This document shows positions 43,677 to 52,181 of a DNA stretch of 64,000 nucleotides, piece by piece. How positions within the stretch are numbered: the first letter of the stretch is position 1; each line of letters starts with the position of its first letter. The notes beneath the pieces were generated by a model that was not told where the DNA came from, searched no databases, and was given only the letters and a program-made list of their open reading frames with translations. The stretch is from Nitratireductor basaltis (GTDB lineage Bacteria > Pseudomonadota > Alphaproteobacteria > Rhizobiales > Rhizobiaceae): assembly GCF_000733725.1 (NCBI RefSeq), contig NZ_JMQM01000003.1:62001-126000 (forward strand). The letters run 5' to 3'. Made by a program: the position numbers and the translations under genes.

Positions 43677-43997
43677 TCAGAGAAAGTCGTCGCGGCGCGG
43701 CGTGAAGCTGTCGATCAGGACACCCGGTTCAAGCGCCTTGCAGCCATGTTCGGCATTGGAAGGAATGACGAAGCTGTCGCCGGGGCCTACTTCGAATTCC
43801 TCGCCTTCGATGGTGAAGGCGAAGCGTCCGGATTTGACATAGGTCGCCTGGATGTGGGGATGAGAGTGAAGTGCACCGACGCCGCCTTCGGCGAAGGTGA
43901 ATGCGACAACCATCATCGCTTCATTCTCGCTGAGGACCTGACGGGTGACGTTGTTTCCGGCATCCACCGCCGGAAAGCTTTTCAGATATTCGGGCAT
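43677..43997 (-). CDS. kdgF: KdgF, unsaturated uronate linearisation cupin
   Basis: A 106-residue small cupin. The pattern HSHPHIQATYV contains the H-x-H-x4-Q metal ligands, with a further histidine in NAEHGC, matching the KdgF site. KdgF converts cyclic unsaturated galacturonate or mannuronate to the linear 5-keto-4-deoxyuronate, the substrate of KduI. The ATG at 43997 has GGAG upstream; an alternative ATG at 44009 overlaps the DctM stop (TGATG) and would add four residues. Small cupins can be misassigned, but kduI and kduD directly downstream support it. Confidence 0.85.
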   Translation of the reverse strand: MPEYLKSFPAVDAGNNVTRQVLSENEAMMVVAFTFAEGGVGALHSHPHIQATYVKSGRFAFTIEGEEFEVGPGDSFVIPSNAEHGCKALEPGVLIDSFTPRRDDFL

Positions 43998-44008
43998 TCT
44001 TTTCTCCA

Positions 44009-45289
44009 TCAACGGAAGAGCGCGGGCAGCCACAGCGAAAGCGCGGGGATGTAGGTGACGAGCAGAAGCGTGGCGAGTGCAGCGAAGTAGAACGGCCAGA
44101 TGCTGCGCACGGCCTGCCACACAGGCACATTGCCCACCGCACAGCCAACGAACAGCACCGCACCGACAGGCGGTGTGCAAAGGCCGATCCCCAGATTGAG
44201 GATCATGATGATCCCGAAATGAACCGGGTCGACGCCAAAGGCCACGGCAACCGGCAGGAAGATCGGCGTCGTGATGACGATCAGCGGCGACATGTCCATG
44301 AAGGTGCCCAGCACCAGAAGCGCGATATTGATCATCAGCAGGATGACGAAGGGGTTTTCCGAGAGACCCTGCAGGAAGACCACCAGTTCCGCCGGCACGC
44401 GCAGATAGGCCAGAAGCCAGCCGAAGGACGCCGCACAGCCGATGACGAGCAGCACCATCGCAGTGGTGCGCACTGCCGCGAAAGTCGCATCGGTGAAGGC
44501 TTCCCAGCTCAGCGTGCGATAGGCGAGTGCAGTGATGAGGAAGGCGTAGACAACCGCGATGCACGAGCTTTCCGACGCGGTAAATACGCCCGAACGCACA
44601 CCACCGAAAATGATCGCGATCAGGATCAGCCCCGGCACCGCGCCGATGAAGAGCGAGCCCATGATCCGGAAGCCGGGGAAAGGCTCTGTCGGATAATTGT
44701 GTTTCTTCGCGACGAACCAGGCTGCCGTCATCAGCGACAGGGCCAGGATGATGCCCGGAATGATGCCGGCGGTGAACAGATCGGCGATCGAGATGCGCCC
44801 GCCGCCGGAGATGGAATAGATGATGAGATTGTGTGAAGGCGGCAGCATCAGCGCGATGATCGAGGATACCACGGTGACATTCACCGCATAGTCGACGTCA
44901 TATCCCTTGTCGCGCATCTGCGGGATCATCAGACCGCCGATGGCCGATGCGTCAGCGGCTGCGGAACCCGACACGCCTCCGAAAAGCACGGAGGCGACGA
45001 TGTTCACCTGTCCAAGCCCGCCGCGGAAACTGCCGACCCAGGTTCCAGCCAGTGCGACAAGCCTGCGCGCGATGTCGCCGCGCACCATCAGGACGCCGGC
45101 ATAGATGAAGAACGGGATGGCCATCAGCGCGAAGACCGAGACGCCGGAATTCAGGCGTTGGAACACAACCACCGGCGGCAGGCCCAGATAGACGATTGTG
45201 GCGAAGGAAGCCGTGCCGAGACAGAAGGCGACCGGCGTGCCGATGAGCAGAAGCACCGTAAAGGTGCCAAAAAGGACATAGAGTTCCAT
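44009..45289 (-). CDS. TRAP transporter large permease (DctM type), uronate uptake
   Basis: The 426-residue protein has about twelve membrane segments and DctM landmarks AIPFFIYAGVLM, FGGVSGSAAADASAIG and the LGIGLCTPPVGAVLF motif near the C-terminus. It imports an organic acid using a sodium gradient, together with DctQ and the DctP receptor. Neighbouring uxaC and kdu genes point to galacturonate or unsaturated oligogalacturonides. It starts three bases after the small permease stop. Confidence 0.9.
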   Translation of the reverse strand: MELYVLFGTFTVLLLIGTPVAFCLGTASFATIVYLGLPPVVVFQRLNSGVSVFALMAIPFFIYAGVLMVRGDIARRLVALAGTWVGSFRGGLGQVNIVASVLFGGVSGSAAADASAIGGLMIPQMRDKGYDVDYAVNVTVVSSIIALMLPPSHNLIIYSISGGGRISIADLFTAGIIPGIILALSLMTAAWFVAKKHNYPTEPFPGFRIMGSLFIGAVPGLILIAIIFGGVRSGVFTASESSCIAVVYAFLITALAYRTLSWEAFTDATFAAVRTTAMVLLVIGCAASFGWLLAYLRVPAELVVFLQGLSENPFVILLMINIALLVLGTFMDMSPLIVITTPIFLPVAVAFGVDPVHFGIIMILNLGIGLCTPPVGAVLFVGCAVGNVPVWQAVRSIWPFYFAALATLLLVTYIPALSLWLPALFR

Positions 45290-45292
45290 GGA

Positions 45293-45808
45293 TCAGTCGC
45301 CGTCGGTGTTGTCGATGTCTGCAAAGCGGACGGTGGAAAGGCCTGCAAATCTGCGCAGGACGCGCTCGATCGAGAAGAGAACCATCAGGAAGCCGCCGAA
45401 AACCAGCGCGAGATAGGTCACGCCCACCGGCCACCCGACATTCGGGATCGTGCTCGACCATGTCTGTTGCGCAAGCTGCAGGCCAAAGCCCGCCATTCCG
45501 CCGCCAAAGGCAATCACGACCGTGTCCGAAACCGTGTGCAGGATCTTTCGGACGCGACGCGGCAATATGTGGAGCATCACATCGAAGCTGAGGTGATATC
45601 CTTCCCTGATGCCGACTGCGGCACCCAGAAAGATGAACCATCCCATGATGATGACCGAAACGCTTTCGGTCCAGGTCGGCGTGTCGTTCAAAACGAAGCG
45701 GCCAAAGACCTGCCAGGTGATGAAAACGGTCATCAAGACGAGACCGATCCCGGATGCCCAGAGTGAAAATGTAGCCAGCGCACCTGTGAAATGCGCCGCA
45801 CGCAACAT
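45293..45808 (-). CDS. TRAP transporter small permease (DctQ type)
   Basis: A 171-residue four-segment membrane protein of the DctQ family, with WQVFGRFVLNDTPTWTESVSVIIMGWFIFLG in the second segment region. The ATG at 45808 is used; a TTG four codons earlier (45820) has GGGAG at good spacing and may be the true start. Longer frames add a basic, non-hydrophobic stretch that overlaps the DctP gene and the hairpin. It bridges DctM and the periplasmic receptor. Confidence 0.85.
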   Translation of the reverse strand: MLRAAHFTGALATFSLWASGIGLVLMTVFITWQVFGRFVLNDTPTWTESVSVIIMGWFIFLGAAVGIREGYHLSFDVMLHILPRRVRKILHTVSDTVVIAFGGGMAGFGLQLAQQTWSSTIPNVGWPVGVTYLALVFGGFLMVLFSIERVLRRFAGLSTVRFADIDNTDGD

Positions 45809-45851
45809 GGTGGACCGCAACGCGCGTCTCCCGAGAAAGAAGGAAAGGATG

Positions 45852-45873
45852 GGCGGGGGCTTCCGCCCCCGCC
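45852..45873 (-). other. Intergenic RNA hairpin after the DctP gene
   Basis: GGCGGGGGC (45852-45860), loop TTCC, GCCCCCGCC (45865-45873) is a perfect nine-base GC stem just after the dctP stop. No T-run follows in the transcribed direction. It probably stabilises dctP mRNA and lowers expression of the permease genes. Confidence 0.65.
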
Positions 45874-45884
45874 TTTTCCGGTCG

Positions 45885-46865
45885 TTACTTGACCGCCTGG
45901 ATGCGCTCGACAATCTGCTTAAGATTGTCGGAGGTGACGTGCTTCTCGTAGACAGGCTTCATGGCGTCGATGAATGCGGTCTTGTCGACCTCTTCAACGA
46001 TCTCAGCACCGGCCTTCAGCACCTGCTCGCGTGAAGCCTCCTCGCGTTCGGCCCACATCTTGCGCATGAAGGGCACGGATTCGCGTGCTGCTTCACGCAG
46101 TGCTTCCTGATCTTCGGCGCTCAGCTTTTCCCAGCTCTTCTTCGACATGACGAGCACTTCCGGCACCATCAGATGCTGGTCGAGCGTGTAGTATTTCGCC
46201 ACCTCGAAGTGACCGGAGCTCTCATAGGACGGCCAGTTGTTCTCTGCGCCGTCGATCACGCCGGTCTGGATCGAGGAGTAGACCTCGCCATAAGGCATGG
46301 GCGTCGCGTTGCCGCCAAGGGCACTGACCATGTCCACGAAAACGTCGGACTGCATGACGCGGAATTTCATGCCCTTGAGGTCTTCCAGCGTCTTCACCGG
46401 CTTCTGCGAATTGTAGAAGGAGCGTGCGCCTGCATCGTAATAGGCAAGACCGATCAGATCGTGATCCTCGAACGCAGCCAGCACATCCTGGCCGATCTCG
46501 CCATCAAGCACCTGATGCATGTGTTCGGTGGAGCGGAAGATATAGGGCAGCGAGAAGACCTTCGTCTCTTCGATGATGTTGTTGAACGGCCCCATGCTGA
46601 CACGGTTCATGTCGATCACGCCGAACTGTGTCTGCTCGATCGTATCCTTTTCCTCGCCGAGCTGCGCGGAATGATAGACCTCGACGCATACGCGACCGTC
46701 GGTCCGCTCCTTCACCAATTCGCCCAGATGCTCCACGGCCGCCACCGTTGGATAGCCTTCGGGATGGGTGTCGGACGAGCGCAGGGTGATCTCACAGGCC
46801 GCGGCAGCACCTGCAAAGGCGACACCTGCAAGGAGCGTGGTGGTGAATGTCTTGAGATTCTTCAT
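45885..46865 (-). CDS. TRAP transporter periplasmic receptor (DctP type)
   Basis: A 326-residue exported receptor with a signal peptide ([20 protein letters not shown]) and the conserved DctP arginine in [11 protein letters not shown], which binds the ligand carboxylate. [21 protein letters not shown] is also characteristic. The ATG at 46865 precedes the signal peptide. Located between uxaC and the permeases, it likely binds galacturonate or related uronates. Its start is 23 bases after the uxaC stop. Confidence 0.9.
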   Translation of the reverse strand: MKNLKTFTTTLLAGVAFAGAAAACEITLRSSDTHPEGYPTVAAVEHLGELVKERTDGRVCVEVYHSAQLGEEKDTIEQTQFGVIDMNRVSMGPFNNIIEETKVFSLPYIFRSTEHMHQVLDGEIGQDVLAAFEDHDLIGLAYYDAGARSFYNSQKPVKTLEDLKGMKFRVMQSDVFVDMVSALGGNATPMPYGEVYSSIQTGVIDGAENNWPSYESSGHFEVAKYYTLDQHLMVPEVLVMSKKSWEKLSAEDQEALREAARESVPFMRKMWAEREEASREQVLKAGAEIVEEVDKTAFIDAMKPVYEKHVTSDNLKQIVERIQAVK

Positions 46866-46888
46866 GGATTCCTCCCGTTGAGTTGGCA

Positions 46889-48295
46889 TCAAAGCCGATA
46901 GGCCTGCTTGGCAAGCCGGTAAGCGAGGTCGTGGGCGACCTCATGCGCCTCTTCTTCCGCCAGTCGTCCCTCCGCGACGAGCCTGGCCAGAAAGGCACAA
47001 TCCACCCGCCGCGCCACGTCATGGCGGGCGGGAATCGAGCAAAAAGCACGTGTGTCGTCATTGAAGCCGACCGTGTTGTAGAAACCGGCGGTTTCGGTGG
47101 TCATCTCGCGAAAGCGCATCATCCCTTCGGGACTGTCATGAAACCACCAGGCAGGGCCGAGCTTCAGCGCCGGATAGACACCGGCAAGCGGGGCCAGTTC
47201 ACGCGCATAGGCGGTCTCGTCCAGGGTAAAGAGGATGATCGAAAGCTTCGGCTCTGTGCCCACCGCGTCAAGCAGCGGCTTGAGTGCCTGCACGTAATCG
47301 GTCCGGGTGGGGATGTCGAAGCCTTTGTCCCGGCCATAAAGGGCCATCATCCGCATGGAATGATTGCGATGGGCGCCCGGATGGATCTGCATGACGAGCC
47401 CGTCATCAAGGCTCATTCGTGCCATTTCGGTCAGCATGTGACCACGAAATGCGTCAGCTTCCCCGGCGCTGCAGTTGCCTGCAAGCGCCTTGAGGAAGAG
47501 CTGCTCGGCCTGCTTGGGAGGCAGATTTTCCGTGCGAGCGGTCGGATGTCCATGGTCGCTGGCCGTCGCCCCGTGCTGACGGAAGAAGATGCGCCGCTGA
47601 CGGTGCGCCTCGAGATAGCCGCTCCAGCTTTGCGTGTCGCATCCGGTCAGTTCGCCGAACGCCGTCACATTGCCTGCAAAATTTTCGAATTCCGGATCGA
47701 CAACCGCGTCGGGCCGGTAGGTCGTGACAACCTTGCCGGACCAGCCGGACTGGCCGATCATTTCATGCCATCCAAGATTGTCGAGTGGACTTTCAGTCGT
47801 CGCGATGGCCTCGATATTGAAACGCTCGAACAGGGCGCGAGGCAGGAATTCCGGTTTGTTCAGACAATCGGCGATATGATCATAGTAGTGATCCGCCGTT
47901 GCTGCCGACAGCGGAACCTCAAGCCCGAAAACCTCCTGAAAGGAGTGATCCAGCCACAAGCGGCTGGGCGTTCCGCGAAACAGGTGATAGTTCTGGGCAA
48001 ACAGGCGCCAGACCGCACGGGGATCGGTCTCGCCAGCAGTTCCGTCCACCCGCCGTACCCCAAGATCATCGAGGTTGATCCCCTGCGAGAACAACATCCG
48101 GAAGACGTAGTGATCAGGTGTCACGAACAATTCAGCGGGATCTGGAAACGGTTTGTTTTCCGCATACCAGCGCGGATCCGTATGGCCGTGAGGGCTGATG
48201 ATCGGCAAGTCCTGCACATGCGAGTAAAGGCTGCGCGCAATGTCTCTGCTGCGCGCTTCCGCAGGAAAAAGCCTATCCTCATCCAGAAGTGCCAA
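46889..48295 (-). CDS. uxaC: Glucuronate/galacturonate isomerase
   Basis: The 468-residue amidohydrolase-fold enzyme converts D-galacturonate to D-tagaturonate and D-glucuronate to D-fructuronate. Metal-site motif [17 protein letters not shown] lies near residue 40, and the C-terminal part has [21 protein letters not shown]. Length matches E. coli UxaC (470). I prefer a TTG start at 48295, preceded by GGGGAGGAG, over the GTG at 48319 that has no ribosome site. It heads the uronate operon, divergent from the GntR gene. Confidence 0.92.
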   Translation of the reverse strand: MALLDEDRLFPAEARSRDIARSLYSHVQDLPIISPHGHTDPRWYAENKPFPDPAELFVTPDHYVFRMLFSQGINLDDLGVRRVDGTAGETDPRAVWRLFAQNYHLFRGTPSRLWLDHSFQEVFGLEVPLSAATADHYYDHIADCLNKPEFLPRALFERFNIEAIATTESPLDNLGWHEMIGQSGWSGKVVTTYRPDAVVDPEFENFAGNVTAFGELTGCDTQSWSGYLEAHRQRRIFFRQHGATASDHGHPTARTENLPPKQAEQLFLKALAGNCSAGEADAFRGHMLTEMARMSLDDGLVMQIHPGAHRNHSMRMMALYGRDKGFDIPTRTDYVQALKPLLDAVGTEPKLSIILFTLDETAYARELAPLAGVYPALKLGPAWWFHDSPEGMMRFREMTTETAGFYNTVGFNDDTRAFCSIPARHDVARRVDCAFLARLVAEGRLAEEEAHEVAHDLAYRLAKQAYRL

Positions 48296-48341
48296 CTGTC
48301 TGCTCCTCCCCAGGTGCACCAGACTTGCGCTGTTCTGATAA

Positions 48342-48355
48342 ACTAATATGTTAGT
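48342..48355. promoter_or_regulatory. Candidate GntR operator abutting the regulator start codon
   Basis: ACTAA (48342-48346), TATG, TTAGT (48351-48355) is an inverted repeat of the FadR-family type, ending directly at the regulator ATG (48356) and 47 bases from the uxaC start. It could block both directions. Confidence 0.45.
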
Positions 48356-49084
48356 ATGCGAATGCTGTCAACGGAGAGTGTGTTGCTCGACCAACTGCCC
48401 TTGAGGCCCATAGAAGAAGCACGCGGCCCATCGGTCACGGATCTTGTTTTCGACGCCCTTTACCGGCAGGTGGTGGAGTTGAGGATCGAGCCGGGTACAA
48501 AGATTTCCGAGGCGGAAGTCTCGAAGCTGATGGGCGTTTCCCGGCAACCCGTTCGCGACGCCTTCTACCGACTGTCACAGCTCGGCTTTCTTCTGGTCCG
48601 GCCGCAACGTGCAACCGTTGTCACTCATATCTCGCCGCAGGCCGTGCGTGAGGCAGCCTTCATGCGCACCGCGATCGAGCTGGAGACTGTTCGGGCGGCT
48701 GCCCTTGCGATGGACAGCAAACAATGCGCTAAGCTGGAAGCGCTCGTAGCCGAACAGATCGAAGCCATAAAAGACGGCAACCGCGTGCTCTTCCATGAAC
48801 TTGACGACCGGTTCCACAAGCAGATCTGCGAAGTTGCGGGACATGGCTATGCCTGGAAACTGATCCGCGACTTCAAGGCCCATATGGACCGTGTGCGCTA
48901 TCTCAGCCTTGCCTTCAGCGCCGACCGCGCACTCAATGATCATATCGCGCTGATGGAGGCGATGAAGCGCAAGGACGAAACCGCCATCCAGGAGATCATT
49001 CGCGAGCATCTCTCGCGTATCGCGACAGTCATCGAAAGACTGAAGGACGAACATCGCGACTATTTCGTCGATGATGACGAGTAG
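48356..49084 (+). CDS. GntR/FadR-family regulator of uronate catabolism
   Basis: A 242-residue regulator with a winged helix (ISEAEVSKLMGVSRQPVRDAFYRLSQLG) and an FCD domain whose metal/ligand histidines are visible in FHELDDRFHKQI and LNDHIALMEAM. It is divergent from uxaC. FCD-type GntR proteins in such positions (UxuR/ExuR class) are repressors released by uronates. The ATG at 48356 is used; a second ATG is two codons later (48362). Confidence 0.87.
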   Translation: MRMLSTESVLLDQLPLRPIEEARGPSVTDLVFDALYRQVVELRIEPGTKISEAEVSKLMGVSRQPVRDAFYRLSQLGFLLVRPQRATVVTHISPQAVREAAFMRTAIELETVRAAALAMDSKQCAKLEALVAEQIEAIKDGNRVLFHELDDRFHKQICEVAGHGYAWKLIRDFKAHMDRVRYLSLAFSADRALNDHIALMEAMKRKDETAIQEIIREHLSRIATVIERLKDEHRDYFVDDDE

Positions 49085-49096
49085 ACCGGTCCTCCC

Positions 49097-49118
49097 GCGC
49101 TGCCCTCAAGGGTAGCGC
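49097..49118 (+). terminator. Terminator-like hairpin after the GntR gene
   Basis: GCGCTGCCCT (49097-49106) pairs with AGGGTAGCGC (49109-49118) with one G-T wobble and a two-base gap, 12 bases after the GntR stop. No T-run follows, so intrinsic termination is uncertain. Confidence 0.35.
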
Positions 49119-49131
49119 AGTTGCGGCGTTG

Positions 49132-49172
49132 GCGGATTGGAACTTCCCTCCGCTTGCGGACTGGAATTGCCC
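49132..49172. repeat. Imperfect 17-bp direct repeat
   Basis: GCGGATTGGAACTTCCC at 49132-49148 recurs as GCGGACTGGAATTGCCC at 49156-49172 (three mismatches), 24 bases apart, in the gap before the nitronate monooxygenase gene. It could be a regulatory pair of sites; function unknown. Confidence 0.4.
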
Positions 49173-49258
49173 GTTGCTGCATGTCACGCTGCCCAAAACT
49201 TCCATTGCAAATGATCGCGGGACCAGTATTTTGACGTGAACGTAAACGGGAGGTACCT

Positions 49259-50260
49259 TTGGCGCTACCAGCAGTCTTCAACAATCTCCGCTTGCCGGTG
49301 ATTGCTTCACCCATGTTCATCGTCTCCGGTCCCGAGCTTGTCATTGCCCAGTGCAAGGCGGGTGTGGTGGGCTCGTTTCCCGCACTCAATGCGCGCGAGA
49401 AGGAAGGCGAACCGGTACAACTCGAAGCGTGGCTGAAACGGATCACCGAGGAACTCGACCGGCACAATCAGGAGAACCCCGACCAACCGGCAGCCCCCTT
49501 CGCGGTCAACCAGATCGTCCACCGCTCCAATGCAAGGCTGGAACGCGACATCGAGATCTGCATGCGCTGGAAGGTGCCGATCTGGATCACCTCACTTGGC
49601 GCGCGTCCTGAGTTGAACGAGGCTGCTCATGCCGGTGGTGGTATCGCGCTCCATGACGTGATCAACAACCGATTTGCGAAGAAGGCGATCGAAAAGGGCG
49701 CGGACGGGTTGATTGCCGTTGCAGCCGGTGCGGGCGGCCATGCGGGCGCGATTTCGCCTTTTGCGCTGGTGCAGGAAATCCGCTCCTGGTTCGACGGCCC
49801 GCTCGCACTTTCCGGCTCCATCGCTAATGGCAAGGCCATTCTGGCTTCCCAGGCCATGGGCGCCGATCTTGCCTATATCGGCTCGGCCTTCATCGCCACG
49901 AAGGAAGCCCATGCGGTCGAGCCCTACAAGCAGATGATCGTCGACGGCACGTCCGACGATATCGTCTATTCCAACTACTTCACCGGGGTTCACGGCAACT
50001 ATCTCAAGCCGTCCATCGCCGCTTCGGGCATGGACCCGGACAATCTGCCTTCGAGCGATCCCACGACCATGAACTTTTCCGACAAGGGCGAGAAGCCCAA
50101 GAGCTGGAAGGAGATCTGGGGATCGGGCCAGGGCATAGGCGCAGTTGATGAGGTGCTCTCGGTCGGCGACTACGTCGCCAAGCTTGAACGCGAATATCGC
50201 GAGGCGCAGAGCGAGTTGCAGCGCAAGATCATTGCCGACGCGCTTGAATCTGCCAGCTAG
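49259..50260 (+). CDS. Nitronate monooxygenase
   Basis: A 333-residue FMN-dependent TIM-barrel enzyme of the 2-nitropropane dioxygenase group. It has the N-terminal LRLPVIASPMFIVSGPELV segment, the catalytic histidine in AGAGGHAGAISPFAL and the FMN-phosphate stretch ALSGSIANGKAIL. It oxidises toxic alkyl nitronates such as propionate-3-nitronate. The TTG at 49259 with GGGAGG upstream gives the standard N-terminus. A flavin-binding-fold gene follows 53 bases later. Enoyl-reductase FabK is a distant alternative. Confidence 0.87.
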   Translation: MALPAVFNNLRLPVIASPMFIVSGPELVIAQCKAGVVGSFPALNAREKEGEPVQLEAWLKRITEELDRHNQENPDQPAAPFAVNQIVHRSNARLERDIEICMRWKVPIWITSLGARPELNEAAHAGGGIALHDVINNRFAKKAIEKGADGLIAVAAGAGGHAGAISPFALVQEIRSWFDGPLALSGSIANGKAILASQAMGADLAYIGSAFIATKEAHAVEPYKQMIVDGTSDDIVYSNYFTGVHGNYLKPSIAASGMDPDNLPSSDPTTMNFSDKGEKPKSWKEIWGSGQGIGAVDEVLSVGDYVAKLEREYREAQSELQRKIIADALESAS

Positions 50261-50267
50261 AAGGTTG

Positions 50268-50294
50268 CGGGCGCGAGCGCTAGGATCGCGCCCG
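50268..50294 (+). other. Hairpin between nitronate monooxygenase and flavin-binding genes
   Basis: CGGGCGCGA (50268-50276) pairs with TCGCGCCCG (50286-50294) in a perfect nine-base stem, eight bases after the stop codon. No T-run; it may weaken read-through into the next gene. Confidence 0.45.
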
Positions 50295-50313
50295 AACTCT
50301 CTCTTGCCGGTGG

Positions 50314-50925
50314 ATGGGGCACATGCAGCCAATTGCGGATATAGCCGAACTCGAAGCGCACTATGGCACCATCAGCCAGCCAGCCCGCGACAAGGTCACG
50401 CCACGTCTCACGCCCCTTTATCGCCAGTGGATCGACGCATCCCGCTTCCTGATCCTCGCCACCGTGGGTCCGGAAGGCACTGATGGAAGCCCGCGCGGCG
50501 ATGACGGGCCGGTCGTGCGTATTGCCGACGACCAGACCCTGCTTTTGCCGGACTGGCGCGGCAACAACCGGCTCGACTCCCTCCGCAACATCGTGGCTGA
50601 CGGTCGTGTCAGCTTGCTCTTCATGGTGCCGGGCTCCAACAATGTGGTGCGGGTGAACGGCACGGCCATCGTCACCGCCGATGAGGCAACACGCCAAGGC
50701 TTCGAACGCAACGGCAAGACGCCTGCCACGGTCACCGTCGTCACCATCGGCGAAGTCTATTTCCAATGCGCCAAGGCCATCATGCGCTCTCGCCTCTGGT
50801 CGGGTGAAGACATGAGTGCACAGCTTCCCACTGCCGGAGATTTCATCAAGGAGATGAATGCCACTTTCGATGGCGAGGCCTATGACCGCAACTATCCCGA
50901 ATATGCCAAGCCGTTGACGTGGTAG
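50314..50925 (+). CDS. Pyridoxamine-phosphate-oxidase-fold FMN protein
   Basis: A 203-residue split-barrel protein of the MSMEG_1061-like PNPOx group. Typical parts are WIDASRFLILATVGPEGTDGSPRGDDG near residues 39-65, LLLPDWRGNNRLDSLRNI and VYFQCAKAIMRSRLW near 149-163. Such proteins bind FMN or F420-like cofactors; reaction unknown. ATG at 50314, or three codons later at 50323, could be the start. It lies downstream of nitronate monooxygenase in the same direction and converges with the LacI gene, three bases away. Confidence 0.8.
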   Translation: MGHMQPIADIAELEAHYGTISQPARDKVTPRLTPLYRQWIDASRFLILATVGPEGTDGSPRGDDGPVVRIADDQTLLLPDWRGNNRLDSLRNIVADGRVSLLFMVPGSNNVVRVNGTAIVTADEATRQGFERNGKTPATVTVVTIGEVYFQCAKAIMRSRLWSGEDMSAQLPTAGDFIKEMNATFDGEAYDRNYPEYAKPLTW

Positions 50926-50928
50926 CCG

Positions 50929-51987
50929 TTATCCCCGGCTGGGACCGGGCTTCACTCTTGAAGCGGGATGAAGCGGCGGAGCCACCGAGTTGCGCACGAT
51001 CAGTTCCGCGCGCAACAGAACTTTCCTTTCCGGCGGATCGCGGCCTTCCAGAAGAGCGAGCAGCGTATCCATCGCCCGCTCCCCGATCTTCAGGCGCGGC
51101 TGCTTCATGGTGGTCAGCGAGGGCGTGACGAAGCTGGCAAAGGAAATGTCGTCAAAGCCCATGACAGAGAAGTCACGGGGCAGATCATAGCGACGGGCGT
51201 TCAACGCTATCGTCACGCCAAGCGCCGCGGCATCATTGATGCACATGAAGGCAGTGGGCAGCCTGTCGCGCACGAAAAGAAGTTCCGCCGCCGCCCGCCC
51301 GCTTTCGGTTGAACCGTCGCAATCGATGATCAGTGCTGGATCAACCTCCAGCCCCGCCCCTGCCAATGCCTTGCGATAGCCCTCCTCGCGCATCTGATTG
51401 ATGGACCGCGAGGCGGAGCGACCGATGAATGCAATGCGGCGATGCCCTTGCGCAATCAGATGTTCGGTCGCCACCCGCGCGCCCTCCACATTGTCAACGC
51501 CAATGAAGGGAATGTCGCTGTCCGGCACGGGCTCGGATACCGCCACCATGGGCGGCAGCGGTGTGGCCACATCCCTACCCGCGATGCCATAGGGCAAGTG
51601 CCCGGTGAAGAGAATGAGCCCGTCTGCCTGGTTGGATGCGATGAAGCGCAGATAGTCGCTTTCGCGCTCAGCATCGTTCTGCGTATTCCCGATGAGAATG
51701 CCATAGCCGCGTTTGCTGGCTTCCGTCTCCAGTCCTACGAGAATGTTGGAGAAGTTCGGATCACCCACATCGGGCGCAAGGATCAGGATCATGTTGGAGC
51801 GGCGCATGCGCAAGCTGCGCGCCATGGCATTGGTCGTATAGCCCGTGCGGGCAACCGCATCAGCCACGCGCCGACGCGTGGAATCGGCCACCTTGGTCGG
51901 CTCGTTGATTGCCCGGCTCACCGTTGCGATGGAAACGCCGGCCATGGCTGCAACATCTTCAATGGTGGCCAGCTTCTTGTGCTTCAA
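50929..51987 (-). CDS. LacI-family repressor
   Basis: A 352-residue LacI/GalR regulator. The HTH ATIEDVAAMAGVSIATVSRAIN is at about residues 6-27, the hinge helix around NAMARSLRMRRSN, and the ligand domain includes FSVMGFDDISFASF. I chose the TTG at 51987, with GGAGGA upstream, because the HTH begins five codons in; an ATG far upstream would add 36 unrelated residues. It is divergent from the importer at 52182-55739 and two operator-like palindromes lie between them, so it probably represses that importer. Confidence 0.87.
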   Translation of the reverse strand: MKHKKLATIEDVAAMAGVSIATVSRAINEPTKVADSTRRRVADAVARTGYTTNAMARSLRMRRSNMILILAPDVGDPNFSNILVGLETEASKRGYGILIGNTQNDAERESDYLRFIASNQADGLILFTGHLPYGIAGRDVATPLPPMVAVSEPVPDSDIPFIGVDNVEGARVATEHLIAQGHRRIAFIGRSASRSINQMREEGYRKALAGAGLEVDPALIIDCDGSTESGRAAAELLFVRDRLPTAFMCINDAAALGVTIALNARRYDLPRDFSVMGFDDISFASFVTPSLTTMKQPRLKIGERAMDTLLALLEGRDPPERKVLLRAELIVRNSVAPPLHPASRVKPGPSRG

Positions 51988-52097
51988 CCGATCTCGTCCT
52001 CCACCCCTCCCCGCTACCGACGGGAAGCGCCAAGCAGATGCAGCGCTTCTTTCAGCCAGGTAAAGCGAAATCGTTTCTACCTGCCGATAACGCACAA

Positions 52098-52111
52098 TGT
52101 AAACCTTTACA
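52098..52111. promoter_or_regulatory. LacI operator candidate 1
   Basis: TGTAAACCTTTACA: six-base arms (TGTAAA/TTTACA) around CC, the symmetry expected for a LacI-family site. It lies between the repressor and importer genes. Confidence 0.65.
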
Positions 52112-52118
52112 GCGGGAA

Positions 52119-52132
52119 TGAAAACCTTTACA
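52119..52132. promoter_or_regulatory. LacI operator candidate 2
   Basis: TGAAAACCTTTACA differs from the first site at one base and its centre is 21 bases away, two helical turns, so two dimers could bind on the same face. It is 50 bases upstream of the ATPase start. Confidence 0.62.
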
Positions 52133-52181
52133 TCATTGTTCAGGAGCGGGCGGGAAACTGCCCTTGGGAGGAGAGACAGTC

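Noticed and set aside
46883-48346. Long plus-strand open frame antisense to uxaC
   Set aside because: uxaC is certain on the other strand; the antisense frame has no motif and an arginine/histidine-rich composition typical of shadow frames.
49097-49118. Firm call of a Rho-independent terminator after the GntR gene
   Set aside because: The stem is strong but no T-run follows, so it is only listed at low confidence.
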